Source: Allodiplogaster sudhausi (Eukaryota > Nematoda > Chromadorea > Rhabditida > Diplogasteridae). From it: a stretch of DNA of 64,000 bases. Positions within the stretch are counted from its first letter, which is position 1; each line of letters begins with the position of its first letter. The DNA lies in the NCBI GenBank assembly GCA_945643635.1, contig CALZFC010000268.1, forward strand, positions 2,528,501 through 2,592,500, written 5' to 3'. Of the stretch, positions 47,883 to 59,408 are shown piece after piece. The translations under genes and the position numbers were made by a program. Below the pieces are notes generated by a model, which searched no databases, was not told the origin of the DNA, and saw only the letters and a program-made list of their open reading frames with translations.

Positions 47883-48548
47883 ATAAATCGTATTCTGTTG
47901 AATATGAATTCTATAGTGTTTATGGAATGAAACGTTGGTATTTATTGAAGTGAATGAATTTGTGACTCCATAACGTTGGGCGGTACCAGTAATTCATCGC
48001 AGTTTTAATCTCGGCTCTTTTCGCACGCATCATGCGCAGATGCTTCGATGGAGTAGAGACAATGGAGCTGTCATGTCTGAGACTCACCTCAGAATTGTTC
48101 TGGCTTTAAAATTCGAATTACTCTCAACAACGAATGTTTACGTGTGATTTATTGTATTTGTGTGAGGACTTGACTCAGAGATTACACTTCTTATAAAATT
48201 GCAAATATTTTGTGATAAACATAAGGTGAAGGGACAAGATATCGAAACAATTAGATATGTAGATAATGTTGGGTTTAGGCTTAGGCTTATCTCTTGAAAG
48301 AAATCAAAGTACATCGTGGTATGCGAATAATAATTAAGGATCGCGGTTATGAAATAAAAATGAAATGAGCATCGAAATGCAAAATCATTGCTCCAGTGCA
48401 ATCGCACCTTGAAAAAAATGCTTCGAAAGTCATCATTAACCCGAGCTACCTGGCCCGCGAGTGGTCACTTCTCCACTCAGCTCTCGGGCTGTCTCTGCCG
48501 CTCTCTCTCTCCCTTTTCTCCACTCCGTCTTCTCGTCTCCGTCTCCCG
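47883..48548. other. Region between B-e and B-d
   Basis: Upstream region of B-d. The last about 200 bases resemble the upstream regions of B-b and B-c (ATGAGCATCGAAATGCAAAT type), so promoter sequence is duplicated with the genes. Confidence 0.45.
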
Positions 48549-50248
48549 ATGGCGCCCTTTCGTTCTGCATACTCTCTGGCATTGTGCCTCTTCGCGCTGT
48601 CGCTTCTTTGCTTGTGTTCCGCCGGAAGTTGCAACATAGGCGTGAAAGAAGTTACTTGCTACAACTGGGACGATGGAAGCACGTGTCGAGAGAAATGCTC
48701 GATTTTTCCACTTCTTTCGTTTACAAAGTATTGCGTCCACGACATTCACAGCGATAGAAATACATCGCAAGGATGCTATACCGATCATGTAGGCGAGAAA
48801 ATCAAGATTGGTTGGAATGTCTGATAATAATATTTCGCACTATGTCACGTATACTTACATAGATAATAGTAAAGGACAACAGGTGTACTTAGTCAAAACC
48901 ATCAAAATAACTGTGGATGTCTGAATGAATGTCGGAATTTAGAGTGGTACTTCGGTCGTTTCTGGAACATGAAGGTGGTCTGCGGAAGTTACGGCGAAGA
49001 CTGCAAATTCGACATGAGAGACTATCCCAACGCAATTCCGAACATCATTGCTTATATCGGAGAAAGCCGCATGAAATACGAACCCAACGGAACTCTGCCT
49101 TTGGCTAACTTTTATCAGGTTACAGATGCTCTAAATTAATTTCAGCATACAGTTTTATCCATATGTTTAAAATTGAACATAATAAAAACTTCCGCATTTT
49201 ACAGGTGAAAACGCTTCTAAAGGGCGACTATCTACCCTTTAATAGGTGAGATTTTAATCATGGAATTGTACAAGCATAAAATATTAAATAAAAATTGTGT
49301 CGAAGGCCAAAGAACCAAGTTTGGTGCTGATCTTTGAAATACCAAATAGGTTTTCATATTACAATATATAATCAAACTAGCTCCACCTCAACTATCTCAG
49401 AATGTTGAAGACGTTATATTTTCGCTCGAAAAATTCCATTAATAAAGCATTGTATAAATTACTTTCAGCACAACCACCTCCACGACTACGACCACGTTAG
49501 TGCCTTAAAGGGATTGTCTTTCTGGTTACAGTAATTTTTCACTCGTTTTCGTCAATTTGGTTCATTTTCAATCAATCAATGGATACATTACAGGCCAACA
49601 ACGACTTCGACAACAACTACCGAGCCAATGACTGCCATGTTGGGGAGCCTAAAATATTTTTATTTCTATTTTCATTTGAGCATTATGGAATGGACAAGAG
49701 TCACGTAGGCTAGTATTTTTATTATAAAAATTGCAAAACAACTTGACTCAGCACAACTACCTCCACCACTGCGCCAATGACTGCCTCCACTGCAATCTTG
49801 GGGAGTTCGAGCATTGCTTCTGAGAAGTCAGTCGGAAAAATGTATTCTTCATGCAAAATTCTAATATTACAAACTACATCTCTCGAAAATCATAGAAACA
49901 CAAAAGAGAGTCTAATGAAGATAAAAGATTATCTATGAAAAGTCACTAATAATTTTTCTAGTTCGTCTTTTCCGCCAGAAGAAGCGCTGTGGTATCCGAA
50001 GCCAATCTACACCTATCCGGTAATCTAAATTGCTTAAATTATAAGTCTTTGGAATTATATTATCATATAATATTACTAGAAAAAACCTTTTCAGTTCTGT
50101 GATATACTGTGTTTCCAACCTGACTAAATGAAAATTCCATTTGCAGCTCTTCTGGGTCGGCATGGCCTTCTTCGCAGTTGCCGTTCTCATTTCTCTGGCA
50201 GCAGGAGCACTTCTCTGCTACAAGATCGGAAGATTGCTCTTTTCGTAA
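48549..50248 (+). CDS. B-d: intact B-family single-pass surface protein
   Basis: Eight exons: 48549-48810, 48883-49118, 49205-49245, 49469-49495, 49594-49638, 49752-49826, 49962-50019 and 50147-50248. They total 281 residues with every phase agreeing. A signal peptide (MAPFRSAYSLALCLFALSLL) is followed by a cysteine-rich ectodomain (CYNWDDG, KYCVHDI, CGCLNECRNLEW, VVCGSY). A Thr stalk comes from three small exons of 27, 45 and 75 bases. Then come a Pro-rich juxtamembrane segment (YPKPIYTYP), a helix (FFAVAVLISLAAGALL) and a short basic tail. The protein should sit on the cell surface with its N terminus outside. I do not recognise the ectodomain. Other copies (B-a, B-b, B-c, B-e) are incomplete. 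Confidence 0.8.
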
Positions 50249-50253
50249 AGTAG

Positions 50254-50259
50254 AATAAA
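50254..50259 (+). terminator. Poly(A) signal of B-d
   Basis: AATAAA six bases after the TAA at 50246-50248. Confidence 0.6.
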
Positions 50260-51070
50260 TTTTGTTTTTATGTGACTCGTGCAGAGAGAGAAATACATTT
50301 AGCGACAATTTATTGTTAAATTCTAGCCGTATCCAGTCTGTCATAGTGGATAACGCGATTTCTGCTCCTTTTCCTGGTTACGAGTGAAGCAGGCACGAAC
50401 TTCGAGAGTTGGAGAGGGAGAGAGCGGGAGAGCGAAAAGAACGTTAGAGCGAGAGAGAAACGGGTGAGAGGAGTGAGAGAGTCAGAGACTAAAGGTCTAA
50501 GAATGGCAATCAGAGAATGTTGTACATAGTGAATGTTGTAGATGTCGTCGAATTGGTTTTGCAGAGGTGATTTCGAGGGTTAGGGAATCTATAGATTAGG
50601 GAACAATTCTGGTCTGACTTTCAACATTCTGGTTGCTATATGTATGTATGTATGAAAAATAGGTTACAATAGCAGCTATTAATCGAATTGTTCTAAAGTG
50701 GAGTCATGTATCGAAGTTTTTGACCACATCAACTTCTACGAATGGATTGAGTCATGCATAAGAAGAGTTTAATTGGGTTTGCAACTTAAACTCTCAATGT
50801 TGAATTTAATTGGAATATGCTATCCTTCGCTATCAAATTACAAGAATATTTTCTCCTGATTTTGTAGTTTTAATTTATCCAACGTGGTAATATGATATTT
50901 GTAATAAATTAAAATACCATTGGAGAATGACGGAAAGCTGGAAAGGGATCTCTGGAAACTCACTATCGCTCGATCGTTGTTGTCGTCAGAAAGCGAAGCG
51001 TGTTGAGAATTTGTGAGCGCAGCATGAGATATCTAAATGTTTGCTTACAACTGGTACGTCATTCTACTTT
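50260..51070. other. Intergenic stretch with short GA tract
   Basis: GA-rich at 50400-50480. No gene seen. Confidence 0.4.
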
Positions 51071-51074
51071 TTAA

Positions 51075-53399
51075 GAGAGCCTGTCAGTATCGTTCGATCA
51101 AGGCCTGCCCTAGGAATTTTTTTTCGAATTTCTTCACCAAAACTGATTACAGTATACAACTCGACGTGGTGAATAAAATAGGCTATATTTCAAAGTTGAA
51201 AAAAATTTTCCGCGCGAGACCCAGTACAGTAATCTTCTAAATTACATTGGTCATAAGTCGCTTCAAACTTATTATTAGACAACCATCGAGGTACCATTCG
51301 ATAGCTGATTGAACGGGCTTTAATTGTGATCTTGGAAGATATTTTCGTAAAATTTGAATTTGGCCCTAAAACACGGCCCTAAACATTTTCAAAGGTGGTT
51401 TTTACCGAAATTAAGTATTTTATGTTCATTCCGCGACAACCGCTCCTGGATAGCTTTAAAGTACGTGAAATTTGCTACAACATATATCTCTTTCAAAAGA
51501 ATTAAAGGTCTCGCTCCTAGGTTCCCAAACGCTTGAACATGATCCAGTCCTTAAAGTACGTGAAATTACATTGGTCATAAGTCGCTTCAAACTTATTATT
51601 AGACAACCATCGAGGTACCATTGGAAAGCTGATTGATCGGGCTTTAATTTTGGTCGTGGAAGATATTTTTGTAAAATTTGATTTTGGCCCTAAAATACGG
51701 CCCTAAACATTTTCGACGGCGGTTTTTACCGAAATTGAGTATTTTATGTTCATTTCGCTACAACCGCTCCTGGATAGGCTTAAAGTACGTAAAATTTGCT
51801 ACAACATATATCTCTTTCAAAAGAATTCAAGGTCTCGCTCCTAGGTTCCCAAACGCTTGAACATGATCCAGTCCTTAAAGTACGTGAAATTACATTGGTC
51901 ATAAGTCGCTTCAAACTTATTATTAGACAACCATCAAAGTACCATTGGAAAGCTGAGTGTTCTTTCCTACTTTGAAATTCGTATTGGTTGTTCTTTGAGC
52001 GTACTAATTGGAAAAAAAATTCAACGATCGCAGCCGAAAATAGTTGCATGACAAGTGAAGAACGAGAGAAATTAAATCCGCGTGAATGTTGCTTGCCAGC
52101 ATACAGATATGAACAGTGCATATAGAAAACAATAACGATTCTGTGACAAATATACAAAGCAACGAGCGTTACAGCATGAGGTGACAGTTTGCACTTGAAA
52201 GGACCTAAAGACGACCACATATTGGTATCAAATCTGCAACGTACGTTGAGCACACCAAAATCAAGTCAAAACTCCGAATAAAGACCTCTTCGCCGTTCAA
52301 TGCCAAAGCCAATTGGCGGTCACTAGTTCATGTTCAGGCGTTTGGGAACATATGTGCGAGACCTGTCATACCTTTTGAAAGAAACATATGTTGTAGCAAA
52401 TTTCAAGTGCTTTCAGAATATGCAAAAGTTGATTTTAGGGCTGAAATGGAATTTTTTGAAAATGGTATTCCGGATGAAAATTAATCCTCATTCGATTAGG
52501 AGTCAACTGAAATGCTTCTTCTCTGAAGCCGTCAAAAATTTGAACCTAAAAACTGATAATTTGGAGGATTCACTGGGGCCTTTAGTTTACACTGGATCAT
52601 GTTCAAGCGTTTGGGAACCTAGGAGCGAGACCTTGAATTCTTTTGAAAGAGATATATGTTGTAGCAAATTTTACGTACTTTAAGCCTATCCAGGAGCGGT
52701 TGTAGCGAAATGAACATAAAATACTCAATTTCGGCAAAAACCGCAGTCGAAAATGTTTAGGGCCGTATTTTAGGGCCAAAATCAAATTTTACGAAAATAT
52801 CTTCCAAGATCAAGATTAAAGCCCGTTCAATCAGCTTTCCAATGGTACTTTGATGGTTGTCTAATAATAAGTTTGAAGCGACTTATGACCAATGTAATTT
52901 CACGTACTTTAAGGACTTTATCATGTTCAAGCGTTTGGGAACCTAGGAGCGAGACCTTTAATTCTTTTGAAAGAGATATATGTTGTAGCAAATTTCACGT
53001 ACTTTAAAGCTATCCAGAAGCGGTTGTCGCGGAATGAACATAAAATACTTAATTTCGGTAAAAACCACCTTTGAAAATGTTTAGGGCCGTGTTTTAGGGC
53101 TAAATTCAAATTTTACGAAAATATCTTCCAAGATCAAAATTAAAGCCCGTTCAATCAGCTATCGAATGGTACCTCGATGGTTGTCTAATAATAAGTTTGA
53201 AGCGACTTATGACCAATGTAATTTATAAGATTACTGTACTGGGTCTCGCGCGGAAAATTTTTTTCAACTTTGAAATATAGCCTATTTTGTTCACCACGTC
53301 GAGTTGTATACTGTAATCAGTTTTTGTGAAGAAATTCGAAAAAAAATTCCTAGGGCAGGTCATAATAGAGCTCTGCTCGAGTCTTACTGACATCCTCTC
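51075..53399. mobile_element. Second TTAA-bordered hairpin element
   Basis: TTAA at 51071-51074 and 53400-53403. The ends begin GAGAGCCTGTCAGTA and GAGAGGATGTCAGTA. The arms are reverse complements (about 51100-51970 and 52590-53370). Each arm is built from two tandem copies of a unit of about 325 bases that includes TCATAAGTCGCTTCAAAC and GTTCCCAAACGCTTGAACAT. A less symmetric centre lies at about 51970-52590. There is no transposase. Its ends resemble those of 14693-16987, so the two belong to one family. Confidence 0.8.
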
Positions 53400-53403
53400 T
53401 TAA

Positions 53404-53691
53404 GGCAAACAAGTTGAAAGGACAAGAGAACGGAAGCCAGACGAGACAACTTCGACCTTGCGCGAAAACCGCGACCCGCGAGCTCGCAATATCTTGACAG
53501 CCCATTAGTCTTCAATTACTGTTCCTTTCAAGTGTCATGTTACTTCTTCTGTCTTCTATTTGATTCCCGACTTCAAACTCAAGTAATCACTTTATCGACA
53601 GGAAAATCAAATTGAAGTGTATACAGTGAATAGAAAAAATTTCAATATAATCTAAAACAATGGCAATACTTTCCTTGGAATTAAAAAAAGG
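53404..53691. other. Gap between hairpin element and gene D
   Basis: Nothing recognised; 3' flank of gene D. Confidence 0.35.
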
Positions 53692-56361
53692 CTATTTCTT
53701 TGACGAAAAAAACTGATACGCGGACTTGAAATCGAATGCGCCGCGTACGGCGTACTCAATCTTCTTCCACTTGCTCAGTAATTGGTAACATGACGCACGC
53801 GCCACGTCTAACAGGCGCGGAAGTGCGCGTCCGTGGAAACCCTGGAAATGAGTGGAATTTAAAAAAAAGCCATTCCATACTCATATAGGTAAATGAAACT
53901 CTTTGAAATCATATCATTGTACCATAATTTTGGACAGATCTCGAACGGCTTTTTTTTACCGCCTGAACTATTCACATAATACATTGAGAATGAAACTCGG
54001 AAAAGTTATCCGAACGGCGAAATTTATACGCAACATACCGAGTAGATTGTACGATTGATGACCGCTATCACGCGTCCGTTCTGCGAGAAAATAACATCGT
54101 ATGTTCCCCCACCGCCTCCTTCACAGAGTGATAAGATGATATTGCCTACGTTTCCATTCGGTGACACGACCACATGCGAAGTGACGTATGCTTCGTGGCG
54201 TGTCTTGCAGGATGCGAAGTCCGCGAATGAGAGTTAGCCCATCCATTGGCGCAATGTTTCCACCTTCGTCTCGTACATTTTGATGGGCTCAAGTGGTCTC
54301 TTACGATATTCACGAGCATAGTGCAGCGAGTCGATTGAATACTCTTGCCAAGTGCCTTCTCCTTCGTCCTTGTGAAATTCACTTCCGCAGCACACGAACA
54401 CACGACGCCCGAGTGCTTCCGCAATTTGTCGAGAAGTCTCGACTTCGCAATCACGTAATTTGAGCCCTCCTCCAATGTCAAATTCACTTGAAGTGACGCT
54501 TCCGTCACTTTTTGCGATGAGCAGACGCCGCGCGCGCTTTCTCAACGTTCCTTCTTCGTGCGTCAGCAAGCAAAAGTGCTCCTTGTCAGGATTAGTCACC
54601 GTTGTTATCGAAAACTCGCGCTTGAAGTCGTACCCTAGTTGGTAGCTATGACAGATTGCGTTGCTGACGTCCGTGTCAAAGAGTGGCGATGTTGCCGTGA
54701 AGTGAATTATGTTGATTCTATCTCGAGACAAGTCAGCGGCGGCAATCTAGATGTCGGTAGGCGATGGGAAAGTAGCTGTGGTGGCAGGTGCACCATAGTA
54801 AGTGCCGGAGTTGGGTAAGACACACGATACAGAGTCGATTGCTGATAGCGACTCCAGAGCAGCTATTGGCGTAATGAAGCAACTGCCGTAGGTACAGTGT
54901 CCGGTGGGAGTGGAATTCCGAATGGATTCGCCGGGGGCTGACCGAGCAGACGAACCCCCTCGGGCGATAAATCCGAGTCGTGCTCGGTGATGTCCCTGAT
55001 GTGCGCAAACAGAATTGCCACGTCGGAGACGGCGACAAGATTCGAAAATCTCGCGCCCATCGGTTGCAACGAGCGAATAGTCGACATCGATCTGAAGGTT
55101 CAATTGAATTCAAGTTGAATTGATGCAATTTGTTAGTGAATGCGAAATATAAACAAGAAAACTTATATGCTGGTTGTAGGAATATCGAGCAATTGGAAAT
55201 TTATTTTTTTAAAGGAGGAGCATGATGTATAGAGAGGCTTCGAGGAATATATGTACATAGAAGGACGCTGAGAAAGTGGAGACTGAGTCAGCGGGACAGA
55301 AATGAATAAGAGAGGCTTATCGGAGTGTGTGAAAGAGAGGGAATCTCACTTAGCGCCGTATAATGGTACCATCCTGCGTTCACTACTAATTAGCACCCCA
55401 AAGGTTTGATCCAAACCATTCTCACCTCCGCTGAATTGACATTCCAAGAACATGCTGAAATGTGCCTTTTCAAAGAATGTATGTAGCTCTTGACGAAACA
55501 CTCGGAAGTGAGATGTAGACATAACCATGAAAGAAACCCCGAATATTATACAAGATACCGCGATTCATTTATTTCCGAACGTGATGGGAGTTACTAACAG
55601 TTATGTTGCTGGCTAGGCTTTCAAGAAAAGCATCGAATTAGTAAATAATAATTAATGTAATATGGACAGAAGACACAACACAAAGGCGATAATGAGGAAA
55701 GGAAGGAGGATGGTACGTATTGTTAGCGATTCAAAAAAACCGGACAGTTGAATTAAGTTTCCTCATCTATTTGGAGGAAATAACTTGCCTCCTCTCTCAG
55801 ATTGTAAGCAACTCCAAACTCATGATTCATGATATTCAACAGTTTATTCGTTTAGCGGGACTAAGTGCTGGTAAAATACACGGTGATCAATCACATGGAA
55901 ATAGGCGATAGATGGCCACTTGCGATCTCGTCGAATTTCCCGACGAAGATTAGGCAGATCCACGCACTCCCCGGCGAGTCAAGCACTGCCAGACTTGCAC
56001 GGGATTCGCGAGATCGCCAAGTTGATAAGAGATCTGAAAGAAGGGGAAAATACGAACAATGGCAATTACAATTCTTTCTGTCATATTACTAAATTGATGA
56101 ATGAATAATTAAACAAAACAATATTCTAAAACGAGCAGAAAAGTTGAGGTGACAGCGAAGAAATGACGACAAAAATAAAATAAAAACAGTGCTAGCAGAA
56201 AAATGAATACGCAAAAATATCCTAATTAAAATAGCTGTTTTTTTCTTAATTTCACTAGGACCCAACTTGAGCGGATTCACGTAGGCTTGCGATCTCCATA
56301 GAAGTACAATTGAGTTGACTAAGGAATGTGTTGAAATGACGCAGACCGCCAGCCATACCAT
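53692..56361 (-). pseudogene. D: gene with in-frame stops, possibly a pseudogene
   Basis: The last exon, 53692-53841, is 50 codons including the stop (FHGRALPRLLDV, KWKKIEYAV). It is joined by a good GT-AG intron (CG|GTATGT) to a 1053-base exon, 54039-55091. That exon stays open except for a TAG at 54747-54749 and a TAA at 54234-54236. It codes Cys-containing sequence (CTYGSCFIT, FCLLTHEEG, VFVCCGSEF). Near its start another frame looks more protein-like (DVAILFAHIRDITEHDSD, NPFGIPLPP), hinting at compensating frameshifts. Candidate upstream exons are 55348-about 55530 and a first exon at 56361 (MVWLAVCVIS). NPFGIP recalls a motif of gene C. Product unknown. Confidence 0.5.
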
Positions 56362-56775
56362 AGCTTAATTGCAAAATATTATATGAATATGAAAAAAACA
56401 AGCTTGAAAGCACACACAGAAAATAATTTGGTTGTATTTAACAAAATGAGGTACAAATAAATATATTTGAGAACGGCAACATGCAAAATATTTTGTGAAA
56501 ACGGCGCGGTCATTCTGTACCCTCTGAGGTACATTTTGTAAAATGAGCGAGTTGGGCCGGAAGCGCCCCATTCAGCTGCTGTTTTTAGCTCTGTTTTGTT
56601 TTTTTCTCTTTCCCTCTTGATAAAACTGCCTATCTCTCTATATATCTTTTTTCTCTCAGCTTTTCTCTACCCAACAATACCTTTTTCCCCACTGTACTTG
56701 CATTTTAAAGCCCCTTTAAAATTACTTTTATACGTCATTCCAGAGTTTCTGAAATTTTTTATATCTTTTTCTTCT

Positions 56776-57830
56776 TATTTCTCTCTCTGTCTATCTAAAT
56801 AGAATAAAATGTCATTAAAGATCGCAAAAAGCGATAATTTACCTAACCTGTGACTGTAGTGATGATGGTGGAGTCGTCGCCGTTGCTGGTACCTGGAAGT
56901 AGACAGAGAGAGAGAGAGAGAAAGACATTTTGTTCCCGACCGGACCCGAACCACCACCCCCCGCGCGCATTTTTCCCACGTTAGCCACCAGGCCACCAAC
57001 CCACCCATGCAGCTTTCTGCATTGGATAACCTAGTGATAGGGAGGGGGGGGGGAATGAGACATATGCGCAGCGATTTGCTTCATTCCTCGCCTATGTCTC
57101 TATCTCTGTAGTGATGATGGTGGAGTCGTCGCCGTTGCTGGTACCTGGAAGTAGACAGAGAGAGAGAGAGAGAGAGAAAGATATTTTGTTCCCGACCGGA
57201 CCCGAACCACCACCCCCCGCGCGCAATTTTCCCACGTTTTCTTCGCGCAATTTTCCCACTATTTCTCTCTCTGTCTATCTAAATAGAATAAAATGTCATT
57301 AAAGATCGCAAAAAGCGATAATTTAGCTAACCTGTGACTGTAGTGATGATGGTGGAGTCGTCGCCGTTGCTGGTACCTGGAAGTAGACAGAGAGAGAGAG
57401 AAAGACATTTTGTTCCCGACCGGACCCGAACCACCACCCCCCGCGCGCAATTTTCCCACGTTAGCCACCAGGCCACCAACCCACCCATGCAGCTTTCTGC
57501 ATTGGATAGCCTAGTGATAGGGAGGGGGGGGGGGAATGAGACATATGCGCAGCGATTTGCTTCATTCCTCGCCTATGTCTCTATCTCTGTAGTGATGATG
57601 GTGGAGTCGTCGCCGTTGCTGGTACCTGGAAGTAGACAGAGAGAGAGAGAGAGAGAGAGAAAGACATTTTGTTCCCGACCGGACCCGAACCACCACCACC
57701 AGCGCGCAATTTTCCCACGTTAGCCACCAGGCCACCAACCCACCCATGCAGCTTTCTGCATTGGATAACCTAGTGATAGGGAGGGGGGGGGAATGAGACA
57801 TATTTCGCCTATGTCTCTATCTCTCTCTTA
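56776..57830. repeat. Four tandem copies of an about 240-base unit with a tRNA-like core
   Basis: Units begin GTAGTGATGATGGTGGAGTC near 56862, 57108, 57342 and 57590. Each contains a (GA)n tract, a block with tRNA-like boxes on the minus strand (TGGCCTGGTGG and GGTTCGGGTCC; shortened in the second unit) and a poly-G run. Units differ in GA length and one has lost part of the end. The core looks like a tRNA-derived SINE head. Confidence 0.8.
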
Positions 57831-57895
57831 CTTTAAGTTGTTTGTCTGTACATACATTGTGATTATACATGCACCCATTTTGTCTTGCTCGCTGC

Positions 57896-58175
57896 GGAGA
57901 GAGTGAGAGAGACAGACAGACACAGACAGTCAGGCAGAAAGACAGACAGACAGAGAAAGAAAGAGAAGGAGCGAGAGAGAAAGAAGGCGAGAGAGAGAGA
58001 GAGAAGAAGAAGGCGAGAGAAAGAAAGACAGATGGATGCAGCCTTTCAAGTGTGCACGCATGCGATCGATCGCATGCGAGAGAGAGAGAGAGAGAGAGAA
58101 GAAGAAGAAGGCGAGAGAAAGAAAGAAAGATGGATGCAGCCTTTCAAGTGCGGTCGCATGCGATCGATCGCATGC

Positions 58176-58214
<39 letters not shown>

Positions 58215-58289
58215 CACAGACAGACAGAAAGACAGACAGAAAGACAGACAGAAAGACAAACAGAAAGACAGACAAGCAGAAAGACAGAT

Positions 58290-58330
<41 letters not shown>

Positions 58331-58350
58331 GAAAGAAAGAATGAAAGAAA
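57896..58350. repeat. GA and CAGA simple repeats with embedded palindromes
   Basis: Two copies of GATGGATGCAGCCTTTCAAG are each followed by GCATGCGATCGATCGCATGC, embedded in (GA)n and (CAGA)n. Frames across it are low-complexity artefacts. Confidence 0.85.
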
Positions 58351-58375
58351 GACAGAAAGAACTATCTTTCTCTTG

Positions 58376-58677
58376 ATAAGTGAACACTGTTCGTTATGTC
58401 AGGAGTTGGCCGTGTGGCAAAAGTTGGATCCCTCGCTTTTGTGCGTGTAATCAAACCGCTCAACGTTACTTATCCGCATCTCTCTGTACCTCATTAGAAC
58501 CGCCTTTCTATGTAGAATCTAATGACATAGAGAGAGAGTGACCTTTAGGTCTCTTTATAGAGTTCCCAGCAAAAGAAACACACATACTCACAAATCTCTG
58601 AAACAGTCGTTTCTGCGCTCAATTATCAATCAATATGGTCTCTCTCTCTCTGTCTCTCGGTGTTTCGCTCCCTCTCT

Positions 58678-58717
<40 letters not shown>

Positions 58718-59308
58718 ATTCTCTCTCTCCTTCTCTTTATAAGTGAATGTCAGGAGTTGGCCGTGTTCCTCGCTCTTGTGCGCAAACTTGTAAGTGTAAG
58801 AGCAACCCTCAACGCTTCATTATCAAACGCATCTCAAATAAGAGTCAAAACAATTCTAACAACATTTGGAGCAAGCATACGGTAACGGAAGAATGGTTTT
58901 CTTTTTCAACGGTATTTCTTCCAACGGTATTTCCTCCTATCGAATCCTCGTCATCACTCCTCTGCTCATCTTCACCACGGCGATTGTCTGCATAGGCGAT
59001 TGGAACCTTAAAATTCGCAATGTTTTAAAGAGAAATGATTTTTTTGTATACTGTAACTACAGTAAGCAAAACTAACAAAAGATGAAGAATAACTCTTGCA
59101 CTCAAAAGCATAGGCAGGTTACTGTATCTTGAGTGAAAAAAATACAGTAACCAGCCTATCAAGCAAGAGAAGTCTTCGTGATTCAAACTTCATTTAAGAT
59201 TCATTACAAGAAAAGTAAGCAAAAAGTTCATTCCTTCAAAAGTTTCCTTCTATGCTAAGAAAGGTTAAAAGCACTAGCAAAAAGGGTATTATTACATGAA
59301 TTAACAAA
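58376..59308. other. Simple repeats and a short duplicated segment
   Basis: ATGTCAGGAGTTGGCCGTGT occurs near 58398 and in nearly the same form near 58746, each followed by related sequence, with a (CT)n tract at 58640-58720 between. At about 59108-59155 a CTGGTTACTGTAT-type inverted repeat is seen. No gene supported. Confidence 0.5.
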
Positions 59309-59408
59309 CTTTTAGTCTTTATTGACGTCGGCTGAAGCACTCGCCGTCGACGGCTGTGTCGAGGGCTCCTCCAAGGCATCCAAGCCAATCAACTCGCGGA
59401 AGACGTCG

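Noticed and set aside
51240..53220. Regular repeats suggestive of a CRISPR array
   Set aside because: Units of about 325 bases without short equal spacers; they are tandem copies inside a hairpin transposon in a eukaryotic genome.
57869..58376. Highly charged frames of 100-160 codons
   Set aside because: They are the GA and CAGA simple repeats read in different frames.
59309..59405. Protein-like minus-strand frame (FRELIGLDALEEPS)
   Set aside because: It follows the stop of gene G in a different frame and includes the poly(A) signal, so it is better explained as 3' untranslated sequence.
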